A stretch of 5,081 bases of DNA. Origin: Actinomycetota bacterium (GTDB taxonomy: Bacteria; Actinomycetota; Humimicrobiia; Humimicrobiales; Humimicrobiaceae). The stretch covers positions 1-5,081 of the forward strand of contig JAMCVO010000291.1 of assembly GCA_023475715.1 (NCBI GenBank), written 5' to 3'. Below are positions 1 to 5,081 of the stretch, in pieces (the stretch's first letter is position 1; every line of letters starts with the position of its first letter). Position numbers and translations under genes: made by a program. The notes beneath the pieces are model-generated. The model saw nothing but the letters and a program-made list of their open reading frames with translations, was not told the origin of the DNA and did no database searches.

Positions 1-81
1 AGATTTAAAGTCATTCTATGATAAGTTACAATATTGATGTTACATTGTTGAGAAATTAATTGCAACTCATATATATTTTAT
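1..81. other. A+T-rich intergenic DNA after the Cys-rich gene
   Basis: This stretch lies downstream of the stop codon of the 164-residue Cys-rich gene. I see no start of another gene and no hairpin followed by a T-run, so the end of the operon is not visible here. The only internal pattern is an imperfect direct repeat with a 14-bp period, in which GTTACA occurs at 25-30 and again at 39-44. It is too weak to assign a role. The next gene to the left, and its strand, cannot be judged from this window. Confidence 0.5.
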
Positions 82-576
82 TTATATATTTTCAATGACG
101 CCTATGCATCCTTCCTCATTTACGGAATCTATTTCGTAAATACACTCAATATTTGAAAGAAGTTTTACGGCAGAGTTAAAACAACCGATCCTTGCGCAGG
201 TCAGGTTTGAAACAGGAACACCCTCTGCTATCAAATCTCTGCAGGAATTATAATATTGGCAGTTTAAAATATTAACCTTTAATCTGGAAGGTATGATTTC
301 TGTCAGTTCAAACTGGCTGTTATCCTGAAATAATCCACCCTTCACTCCAATATCGATATAGTTTTCTACAGCTTCCTTTATTGTTTTTGCTTTTTTAACC
401 TTTAAACCATAATCCATTTCGAGTATCCTGAGCCATGTTTGGGTAGCATGCTCATAAGCACGCCACGAGAATATCTTGGGCTTGTTGCCAAAGAAATCCC
501 GTGCAGTTTCCTCCAATGCATTCAGCCATACCCTGGCTAAAACCCAACCACTTTCTTCTCTGGTTAAAATCTTCAA
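82..576 (-). CDS. Cysteine-rich 164-residue protein, possibly V4R/ATC-hydrolase-like; function unknown
   Basis: I do not recognise this protein with certainty. It has 164 residues with no signal peptide or membrane segment, so it is probably cytoplasmic. The N-terminal half is helical and rich in Trp and aromatics (W11, W17, W38, W48). The C-terminal half carries six cysteines: C106, C112, C127, C132, C145 and C157. The run from NCQYYNSC through TCARIGC resembles in layout the small-molecule-binding domains of the V4R or L-2-amino-thiazoline-4-carboxylate hydrolase type, where a conserved NCP-like motif precedes a second Cys cluster; this is a loose analogy, not a family match. The start is TTG at 576-574: it has a well-placed GGGGTGA 6 nt upstream, and the next in-frame Met is residue 54, which would discard the helical N-terminus. 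The gene begins 22 nt after the acetate kinase stop and is probably co-transcribed and translationally coupled to it. A metal-, heme- or ligand-binding sensor is plausible. That it is a real gene is well supported; its function is not. Confidence 0.8.
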   Translation of the reverse strand: MKILTREESGWVLARVWLNALEETARDFFGNKPKIFSWRAYEHATQTWLRILEMDYGLKVKKAKTIKEAVENYIDIGVKGGLFQDNSQFELTEIIPSRLKVNILNCQYYNSCRDLIAEGVPVSNLTCARIGCFNSAVKLLSNIECIYEIDSVNEEGCIGVIENI

Positions 577-582
577 ATCACT

Positions 583-589
583 TCACCCC
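583..589 (-). promoter_or_regulatory. Ribosome binding site supporting the TTG start
   Basis: On the minus strand the sequence GGGGTGA lies 6 nt before the TTG codon at 576-574. It matches the GGTGA part of the 16S anti-Shine-Dalgarno complement. No ATG or GTG in the right frame lies nearby, so this site decides the start. It falls in the 22-nt gap after the acetate kinase stop codon, which fits re-initiation by ribosomes finishing that gene. Confidence 0.65.
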
Positions 590-598
590 AACCCTTAT

Positions 599-1999
599 TT
601 AAATTAAAAAACCCATAACGCTTAATAATGCTTTTAGTGCCTCAGGACTGATTTTTACTCCCGCTTCCTTTTCAATAATCTGCAATAATTCTTCAATAGA
701 AAGCTTTTCATTTCTGGACCAGATAATAGCAATTTTTGCCTTGTCGGATTCAGTCAGGTTTCTCAATTCCTTTTCACTCTTTAATGATTCCATTTCATCA
801 GCTTCCCTTTGCAACTTTTCGTTTATTACCCGATAAGTCTCCTGTGCAATTGCCATCTCCTCATTAGTGGATAACACCATAACGCTGACATTCCCCGTAC
901 TGATTATTTGCTCGTTTTTCTCATTTTTTTCTTTATCTATTGAAATTCCTATACACTCCAAACCCTGGCAGACCAATGCATTCATAGCAGGGTTATTTTC
1001 TCCGATTCCGGCAGTAAATACTAAAGCATCAGTCCCCCCCAGGGCAGCATAATAAGCGCCGATATATTTCTTAATGCGATAGCAGTACATCTCAAGGGCA
1101 AGCTTATGTATCTCCGAGTTGTTTTCAACCTCTTCCATTATTTCTCTCATATCACTGGAAGTCTTTGTTATACCTTTTAACCCGCTTGATTTGTTCAAAA
1201 GGTCGTCCATTTCTTTTGGGTTAAGGTCCTCTTTTTGCATAATGTACGGAATAATAGCCGGGTCTATGTCCCCACTCCTCGTACCCATTATCAATCCTTC
1301 CAATGGTGTGAAACCCATAGTTGTATCAATAGAGTGTCCATCTTTAATTGCAGCTACACTCCCGCCATTTCCCAGATGACATGTAATAACCCTGAAGTTA
1401 TTATAATTTTTATTCATTATTTGTGCAGCTTTTTTAGAAACATACCAATGAGATGTCCCGTGAAAACCATATCTCCTTATTTTAAGTTTTTCATAAAAAG
1501 TATATGGAATAGCGTAGAGATAGGCGTGTTTAGGAATTTTGTGATGAAAAGCCGTGTCGAAAACAGCTACTTGCTTTACCCCCTTTATTAATTTTTGACA
1601 GGTTTCAATTCCCAATAAATTTGCAGGATTGTGTAAAGGAGCAAAAACCGAACATTCTTTTATATTTTTAATCACTTCATCTGTAATGTAAACCGAAGAA
1701 AAAAACCGCTCTCCGCCATGGACAACCCTATGTCCTACTACTTCTATTTCAGATATTTCTTTTATTACCCCTCTTGTCTTATCGGTAAGCTCATTCAGCA
1801 GCAGTTGAAGCGCAACGTTATAATCCCGTATCTCCAATGTTTCCCGTATCCCATTCATATCCTGGGGTTTATACGTCAGAATTGCACTGCTTGTCCCGAT
1901 TTTTTCAATAACGCCTTTTGCAATTAATTTTTCATTTATTATATCAATAAACTGAAATTTTAATGATGAACTCCCACAGTTTAAGACCAAAATTTTCAT
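599..1999 (-). CDS. ackA: Acetate kinase with an extra C-terminal module
   Basis: Acetate kinase (EC 2.7.2.1, ASKHA fold) interconverts acetyl phosphate + ADP and acetate + ATP in the cytoplasm, usually as the ATP-yielding last step of acetate fermentation. The key residues are visible and fall at or near the numbering of the Methanosarcina thermophila enzyme: N7 with the GSSSLK phosphate loop (S10, S12, K14), R91 in GHRVVHGG, H123, D148 in VFDTAFH, H180 in RRYGFHGTSH, N211 in HLGNGGS, R241 in MGTRSGDIDP, R285, the GIGENN loop at 331-336, and the metal-binding E380/E381 in STNEE. The catalytic part ends near residue 398, where the family normally stops. About 68 further residues follow: a charged linker (READEMESLKSEKE) and a helical segment ending SPEALKALLSVMGFLI. 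The ATG start is the family's usual one; AGGGGGA lies about 9-10 nt upstream. The HEAT gene ends 93 nt before it and a Cys-rich gene begins 22 nt after it. No pta is adjacent. Propionate or butyrate kinase is less likely given the close acetate-kinase motif match. Confidence 0.96.
   Translation of the reverse strand: MKILVLNCGSSSLKFQFIDIINEKLIAKGVIEKIGTSSAILTYKPQDMNGIRETLEIRDYNVALQLLLNELTDKTRGVIKEISEIEVVGHRVVHGGERFFSSVYITDEVIKNIKECSVFAPLHNPANLLGIETCQKLIKGVKQVAVFDTAFHHKIPKHAYLYAIPYTFYEKLKIRRYGFHGTSHWYVSKKAAQIMNKNYNNFRVITCHLGNGGSVAAIKDGHSIDTTMGFTPLEGLIMGTRSGDIDPAIIPYIMQKEDLNPKEMDDLLNKSSGLKGITKTSSDMREIMEEVENNSEIHKLALEMYCYRIKKYIGAYYAALGGTDALVFTAGIGENNPAMNALVCQGLECIGISIDKEKNEKNEQIISTGNVSVMVLSTNEEMAIAQETYRVINEKLQREADEMESLKSEKELRNLTESDKAKIAIIWSRNEKLSIEELLQIIEKEAGVKISPEALKALLSVMGFLI
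1012..1012 (-). other. Acetate kinase active-site region marker (GIGENN loop nearby)
   Basis: The adenosine-binding GIGENN loop of the acetate kinase (residues 331-336) is encoded around this position. It is listed only to locate the nucleotide pocket within the gene; it is not a separate feature. Confidence 0.4.
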
Positions 2000-2092
2000 A
2001 GGTTAAGTTCCCCCTGCATCAAAATAGTGAATTTTATTAACTTATTACAGCCACCGGGCATTTAAAAAATTTATTCTCTATTAAACTAACCC
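2000..2092 (-). other. 93-nt gap between the HEAT gene and ackA
   Basis: This spacer holds the acetate kinase ribosome binding site (AGGGGGA, minus strand, around 2009-2015). It has no clear promoter and no terminator. A short GCC-CGGT-GGC hairpin at 2050-2059 has only three base pairs and is not followed by a T-run, so it should not stop transcription. Co-transcription of the two genes from the promoter at 4030-4059 is the simplest reading, although the gap is long enough that a weak internal promoter cannot be excluded. Confidence 0.5.
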
Positions 2093-3964
2093 TCAAACAT
2101 ACGACAGGGAAAGCAAATTCTTATCATTGTGCTCTTGCTTTAGTATATGTAAAGTTTGGTTGTATTTATTAATTATATCCAGGTCTGTTTCAGTTTTAGC
2201 TGCTTTTTCCAATTCAGGCAAACTCTCCTGTGAATATAGAATCCCAAAAAGAGTTAATATATTAAATTTAATATATTTTTCATCTGTTTGCTGTAGAAAC
2301 TTCAACAGCTTTGGAATGATACTTTCACCAACATTATAAAGCGCATTCAAGGCATTTTTTCTAACCTTGAAGGATCTATCTTTCAGGGCATCAAGCAGTA
2401 CATCAATATTATCATCGTTTGGAATTTTACCCAGCACTCTTACAGCCTCACTGCGCACTAAATAAGATTTATTCCCGGCTGTCTTCAGCAATGTGTCTTT
2501 CATTTCCCGTGTAAAATATCCGATGTCCCCTAATGTGCGGACAGCTTTTTGTCTCACGTCATCACTGGCATCATTAACGGCTAACTCGGCTATATGTTCG
2601 GCTGTATTTTGCTCCTTGATTTTACTTAAAGCTGTGACTGCTGCGTACCTGACTTCCGGGCTGAAATCCCGCAATGCGCCAAGCAGTATCTGGACGGATT
2701 GTTCTCCGCCGATCTCACCCAACACATAGGCCCCGTTTGCCCTTTCCCAGGTAGCCTCCATAATATGAGCCAGCGCATTTTGCGCAGCATCTGCTATTGC
2801 ATTGTCACTGTCCTGAGTCAATTTCCTGAGTTTTTTATACGCTTGCGGATGTTTTAATTGTCCCAATGCATTTATTGCCTTAATCCTCAATTTTACATTT
2901 TCACCCTCAACTGCTTCCTTGATTAAGGGTTCTACAGGAATGGCACTTATATCCATAATTCTATTTATATCGGCACGAATGCTTTCTCCAAATTTCGCAA
3001 TTGCATTTGCCGCGGCTGTCCGAATATAGTAATAGGAACTTCCCAAATTGTCCAAAATGGGCTTAACCATTGAGGCGTCCCTTATTTCACCCATGCAGTA
3101 CAGGATATTTTTCTTTATGGCAATATCACTTATATTCCTCAAATTTTCAATTAATATTATATCAACCATTTCATCATCTTTAATCGAAACGATGGAATTA
3201 ATCGCAACTTCAACAACTTCCCTGTTGCCATCACCCAACCTTTCAATAATTGCATTTATTGCCAGGTTGCTGCCTATTTTACCTAATGCCCCGACCACTG
3301 CCTTCCTGACTTCCGGCGAATCATCAATGATATGCGGTATCAGGTGAGGCACGGAGTTTATATTTCTAATTTCACCTATTGCAGTAATAACTCCGATTTT
3401 AATATTTTCATTATTGGTGCTGAGAGATTCTGTAAGCAATTCGGTAGAATGCAATTTGAGCTGGACCAGTGTTTCTATTATCTGGCCATGCAGTTTTGTA
3501 TGGTTTACCCGAAGCATTAATATAAGAAGTTTAATATTTTCCAGCAGCCGGCTTTCATTGGGACCACTTTTCCTGACCAGCAGCATGAGCCTCTCTAAAG
3601 CCGAAAGAGCCTCATTGCGTACGCTCCAGTCTGAATCGTTAACTAATTCACAAAGATATCTAATATGCATGGTATTTCCAAGCAGTCCGAGAGAATACGC
3701 GGCTGCCCATCGAATACATTCATTGTCGGACAAAAGTATCTTCGGCTTTATAATTAAATCAAGCAATTTGAAAGAATTCAATTTGACCAAAGACAAAATT
3801 GCTGCACAAGAAACATCATCATCAATATCATTAGTGGCTGCCAACAGGGCTTCTTCCGCCGACTCTGATTTTGCCATGCCAAGATGACGGGCTGCTTTTC
3901 TTCTTTCTTTCCAGTCAGGATCTTTAAGAAGTGCCTCTATTAAAATAGAAGTATCATTTTTCAT
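2093..3964 (-). CDS. HEAT-repeat scaffold protein (about 18 repeats)
   Basis: This 623-residue protein consists almost entirely of HEAT-like helical repeats of about 30-32 residues. The second-helix signature, roughly D-x-x-x-V-R-x-x-A-x-x-A-L-G-x-I, recurs near residues 17, 48, 80, 110, 154, 184, 214, 245, 277, 308, 353, 385, 403, 433, 465, 497, 528 and 559. The clearest copies are DDSPEVRKAVVGALGKIG (214-231), DFSPEVRYAAVTALSKI (433-449) and DDVRQKAVRTLGDIG (468-482). There is no signal peptide, membrane helix or catalytic domain, so it is probably a cytoplasmic solenoid that binds protein partners. Database tools often label such repeats 'PBS lyase HEAT-like' after the phycobilisome lyases; lyase activity should not be inferred. 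The ATG is supported by GGAGTG 7 nt upstream, and a consensus promoter starts about 65 nt upstream. ackA follows, suggesting a link to that enzyme, but the binding partner is unknown. Confidence 0.9.
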   Translation of the reverse strand: MKNDTSILIEALLKDPDWKERRKAARHLGMAKSESAEEALLAATNDIDDDVSCAAILSLVKLNSFKLLDLIIKPKILLSDNECIRWAAAYSLGLLGNTMHIRYLCELVNDSDWSVRNEALSALERLMLLVRKSGPNESRLLENIKLLILMLRVNHTKLHGQIIETLVQLKLHSTELLTESLSTNNENIKIGVITAIGEIRNINSVPHLIPHIIDDSPEVRKAVVGALGKIGSNLAINAIIERLGDGNREVVEVAINSIVSIKDDEMVDIILIENLRNISDIAIKKNILYCMGEIRDASMVKPILDNLGSSYYYIRTAAANAIAKFGESIRADINRIMDISAIPVEPLIKEAVEGENVKLRIKAINALGQLKHPQAYKKLRKLTQDSDNAIADAAQNALAHIMEATWERANGAYVLGEIGGEQSVQILLGALRDFSPEVRYAAVTALSKIKEQNTAEHIAELAVNDASDDVRQKAVRTLGDIGYFTREMKDTLLKTAGNKSYLVRSEAVRVLGKIPNDDNIDVLLDALKDRSFKVRKNALNALYNVGESIIPKLLKFLQQTDEKYIKFNILTLFGILYSQESLPELEKAAKTETDLDIINKYNQTLHILKQEHNDKNLLSLSYV

Positions 3965-3971
3965 ATATATT

Positions 3972-3977
3972 CACTCC
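3972..3977 (-). promoter_or_regulatory. Ribosome binding site of the HEAT gene
   Basis: GGAGTG on the minus strand lies 7 nt before the ATG at 3964-3962. It supports this start. The start codon itself sits inside a 15-bp sequence that recurs in the upstream repeat cluster. Confidence 0.7.
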
Positions 3978-4029
3978 AAATATGACAGCTGCGCAAATAA
4001 AAATTCCTGCCAATGTCTATATCGGGTTC

Positions 4030-4059
4030 ATTATATCAAATTACGCTAAGGAATGTCAA
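4030..4059 (-). promoter_or_regulatory. Consensus sigma-A promoter for the HEAT-ackA operon
   Basis: Reading the minus strand, a perfect -35 box TTGACA (4059-4054) is followed after 18 bp by a perfect -10 box TATAAT (4035-4030). The -10 is preceded by TGA, giving the extended form TGnTATAAT. An A-tract (AATTAAAAAA, 4079-4070) lies just upstream, where an UP element would be. The expected transcription start is near 4023, giving a 5' leader of about 60 nt before the HEAT ATG. A match this complete in the only long gap upstream of the HEAT gene is unlikely to be chance. It suggests strong, perhaps repressor-controlled, expression. A short inverted pair GAAT-TGAC-ATTC overlaps the -35 box, but its arms are only 4 bp. 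Confidence 0.85.
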
Positions 4060-4084
4060 TTCTGTCGGCTTTTTTAATTGGGCG

Positions 4085-4121
4085 CATTTTTCATGCTCAT
4101 TTTTCATAGCTCATTTTTCAT
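4085..4121 (-). repeat. Three near-tandem copies of ATGAAAAATG upstream of the promoter
   Basis: On the minus strand ATGAAAAATG occurs at 4121-4112, 4107-4098 and 4094-4085, with spacings of 14 and 13 bp. The copies lie roughly 60-100 bp upstream of the predicted transcription start. A fourth copy is the start of the HEAT gene itself: the 15-mer on the plus strand at 3954-3968 is identical to that at 4111-4125. The cluster could be a regulator-binding array, or a remnant of duplicated start-region DNA. The sequence does not decide between these. Confidence 0.7.
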
Positions 4122-4194
4122 ATATGCACCCTTTTTAATTACACGCACAAGTTTTAAAAGATCCTTCCGTTTTCAAGCATCATAACCGGTAAAA

Positions 4195-4992
4195 TTATTT
4201 ACAAGCCTCACAATCCCATTCCGCAGCTGCAAGATATCCACCGTCCACAATCAGAGATGTAGCCGTAACCCCGGCAGAATCCTCACATGAGAAGAAGAGA
4301 ATGGATTTTGCCACATCTGCCGGCGTCAGAATTGTCCCCAGGGGTACACGTCTTAATCTTTCGGTAAGGTGTTCCTCAGGGTTTGGAGTAGTATCAAGGT
4401 GCCGATGCAACATAGGCGTGTCGGTAATTCCCGGGCATATACAGTTGCTTCTGATACCATACCGTGCATAGTCCAGTCCTATGGAACGGGACAACTGCAT
4501 GACCGCTCCTTTTGAAGTTGTATATACCGGTGTCCTGTCCTGTCCTACAAAACTGCTGATGGACCCGACATTAACCACATAGCTTCGTTTATTTTTTCTC
4601 ATGTGTGGAAATGCATATTTAAAAGCCAGAAACATGGACTTTACATTAATATCCATTACCATGTCCCATTCTTCTTCCGTATACTCATGCAGTTCCTTGA
4701 TATCTACTATGCCGGCATTATTTATTAATATCTGAAGCCCTCCGAAGGTTTCAACAGTTAAATCAATGGCTTGACTCACTTCTCCAGCCCTGGTGACATC
4801 ACACCTAATAAATATTGCTTTTCCACCTTTACTTTTGATCTCGTCAACAACTCGGTTACCATCCTTTTCACTTCGCCCGATGATGGCTACAGAAGCACCT
4901 TCTTCTGCAAAAAGTTCAGCTGTCCCTTCCCCTATTCCTTTCGTCCCTCCGCTTATCCAGGCAACCTGCCCCTGGAGCCTTCCAGCAAGCAT
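4195..4992 (-). CDS. Classical short-chain dehydrogenase/reductase (SDR)
   Basis: This 265-residue NAD(P)-dependent oxidoreductase has a Rossmann fold and is probably a cytoplasmic homotetramer, as is usual in the family. The glycine-rich cofactor loop is SGGTKGIG (14-21). R40 after the second strand (IIGRS) hints at NADP(H). Then come D65-V66 at the adenine pocket, NNAG (91-94), and the catalytic tetrad N116, S144, Y157, K161 (YTTSK), with PG at 187-188 and the family-typical DGGY near the C-terminus (250-253). Length is normal for classical SDRs, except for a short tail ending EWDCEACK, with C261 and C264 in a C-x-x-C pair. The substrate cannot be read from sequence; sugar, polyol or 3-oxoacyl substrates are all possible. 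The ATG start is backed by AGAGGAGG 7 nt upstream. The gene starts 38 nt after the preceding gene stops and is probably in its operon. No terminator follows it. Confidence 0.93.
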   Translation of the reverse strand: MLAGRLQGQVAWISGGTKGIGEGTAELFAEEGASVAIIGRSEKDGNRVVDEIKSKGGKAIFIRCDVTRAGEVSQAIDLTVETFGGLQILINNAGIVDIKELHEYTEEEWDMVMDINVKSMFLAFKYAFPHMRKNKRSYVVNVGSISSFVGQDRTPVYTTSKGAVMQLSRSIGLDYARYGIRSNCICPGITDTPMLHRHLDTTPNPEEHLTERLRRVPLGTILTPADVAKSILFFSCEDSAGVTATSLIVDGGYLAAAEWDCEACK

Positions 4993-4999
4993 ACAGATT

Positions 5000-5007
5000 C
5001 CTCCTCT
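5000..5007 (-). promoter_or_regulatory. Strong ribosome binding site of the SDR gene
   Basis: AGAGGAGG on the minus strand lies 7 nt before the ATG at 4992-4990. It fixes the SDR start, which also leaves the usual 10 or so residues ahead of the cofactor loop. Confidence 0.75.
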
Positions 5008-5030
5008 ACATCAGCTTAATCCTTATTATA

Positions 5031-5081
5031 TTAAATATGTATGGCCTTACCGTCAACAGCGTGGGCAGCTTCCATGACAAC
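5031..5081 (-). CDS. 3' end of an unidentified gene (partial)
   Basis: Reading in from the right edge on the minus strand, one frame gives VVMEAAHAVDGKAIHI followed by TAA at 5033-5031. The 16 residues look like a real protein end: a helix (VVMEAAHAV) followed by a turn and a short strand (GKAIHI). This layout is reminiscent of the C-terminus of Gfo/Idh/MocA-type sugar oxidoreductases, which often sit beside SDR genes, but 16 residues cannot establish a family. The stop lies 38 nt before the SDR start, and the gap contains the SDR ribosome binding site and no obvious promoter, so the two genes are probably co-transcribed. Confidence 0.5.
   Translation of the reverse strand, partial: VVMEAAHAVDGKAIHI

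Larger units (their letters stand above)
3965..4194. other. 230-nt regulatory gap between the SDR and HEAT genes
   Basis: This is the longest non-coding stretch in the window. From the SDR stop onward on the minus strand it holds about 70 nt without a convincing terminator (only a weak CCG...CGG pairing), then the three ATGAAAAATG copies, an A-tract, the consensus promoter, and the leader and ribosome binding site of the HEAT gene. It marks the boundary between two transcription units. Confidence 0.65.

Noticed and set aside
25..52. 14-bp direct repeat GTTACAATATTGAT / GTTACATTGTTGAG as a regulatory or CRISPR-like repeat
   Set aside because: There are only two imperfect copies in A+T-rich DNA and no spacer structure; it is compatible with chance.
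1012..1012. Treating the acetate kinase nucleotide loop as a separate feature
   Set aside because: It is part of the ackA coding sequence; the marker entry in the feature list is positional only and should not be counted as a distinct element.
2050..2059. GCC-CGGT-GGC hairpin after the HEAT gene as a terminator
   Set aside because: The stem has only three base pairs and no T-run follows on the minus strand, so it lacks the features of a rho-independent terminator.
3414..3887. 157-codon open frame on the plus strand inside the HEAT gene
   Set aside because: It is antisense to a strongly supported repeat protein, has low-complexity Ser/Leu-rich composition, and shows no family motif. The same applies to the plus-strand frames at 1235-1591, 1119-1379, 2493-2729, 3048-3347 and 4793-5077.
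2093..3964. Phycobilisome lyase annotation for the HEAT protein
   Set aside because: The resemblance is only to the repeat type shared by many unrelated proteins. Nothing else in the window suggests phycobilisomes.
4052..4063. GAAT-TGAC-ATTC inverted repeat as an operator over the -35 box
   Set aside because: Four-bp arms around the -35 hexamer are too short to claim an operator without comparative data.
4140..4194. Terminator after the SDR gene
   Set aside because: The only pairing, CCG with CGG around AAAACGG, is short and interrupted, and no U-tract follows it directly.

Overview
The window reads as a compact, low-GC, Gram-positive-type chromosome segment, most likely from an anaerobic clostridium (Bacillota). 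The reasons are the A+T-rich composition, purine-rich GGAGG-type ribosome binding sites 6-10 nt before the starts, a textbook sigma-A promoter, and a fermentative acetate kinase. The taxonomic call is inference; no rRNA or other marker is present. Every gene I can support is on the minus strand, so transcription runs from high to low coordinates.

In transcription order: (1) the last 16 codons of an unidentified gene (5031-5081), then 38 nt later (2) a classical short-chain dehydrogenase/reductase (SDR) with a complete catalytic tetrad and an odd Cys-x-x-Cys tail (4195-4992). (3) A 230-nt intergenic region (3965-4194) holds three near-tandem copies of ATGAAAAATG and, below them, a consensus promoter (TTGACA, 18 bp, TGATATAAT). 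(4) A 623-residue protein made almost wholly of about 18 HEAT-like repeats (2093-3964). (5) After 93 nt, an acetate kinase with all catalytic residues and an extra C-terminal module of about 68 residues (599-1999). (6) After only 22 nt, a 164-residue cysteine-rich protein starting at TTG (82-576). The last 81 bases hold nothing I can name.

The promoter before the HEAT gene divides the window into two units: the SDR with its upstream neighbour, and a probable HEAT - acetate kinase - Cys-rich protein operon. I see no convincing rho-independent terminator anywhere, so read-through from the SDR unit into the second is possible.

The most interesting part is the second unit. Acetate kinase normally sits beside phosphotransacetylase (pta). 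Here it follows a large all-helical scaffold protein, precedes a small Cys-rich putative sensor or metal-binding protein, and carries a C-terminal extension that normal acetate kinases of about 400 residues lack. One inference is that this acetate kinase is regulated or scaffolded by its neighbours, but nothing in the sequence proves an interaction. No CRISPR array, tRNA, rRNA, insertion sequence or phage gene was seen.
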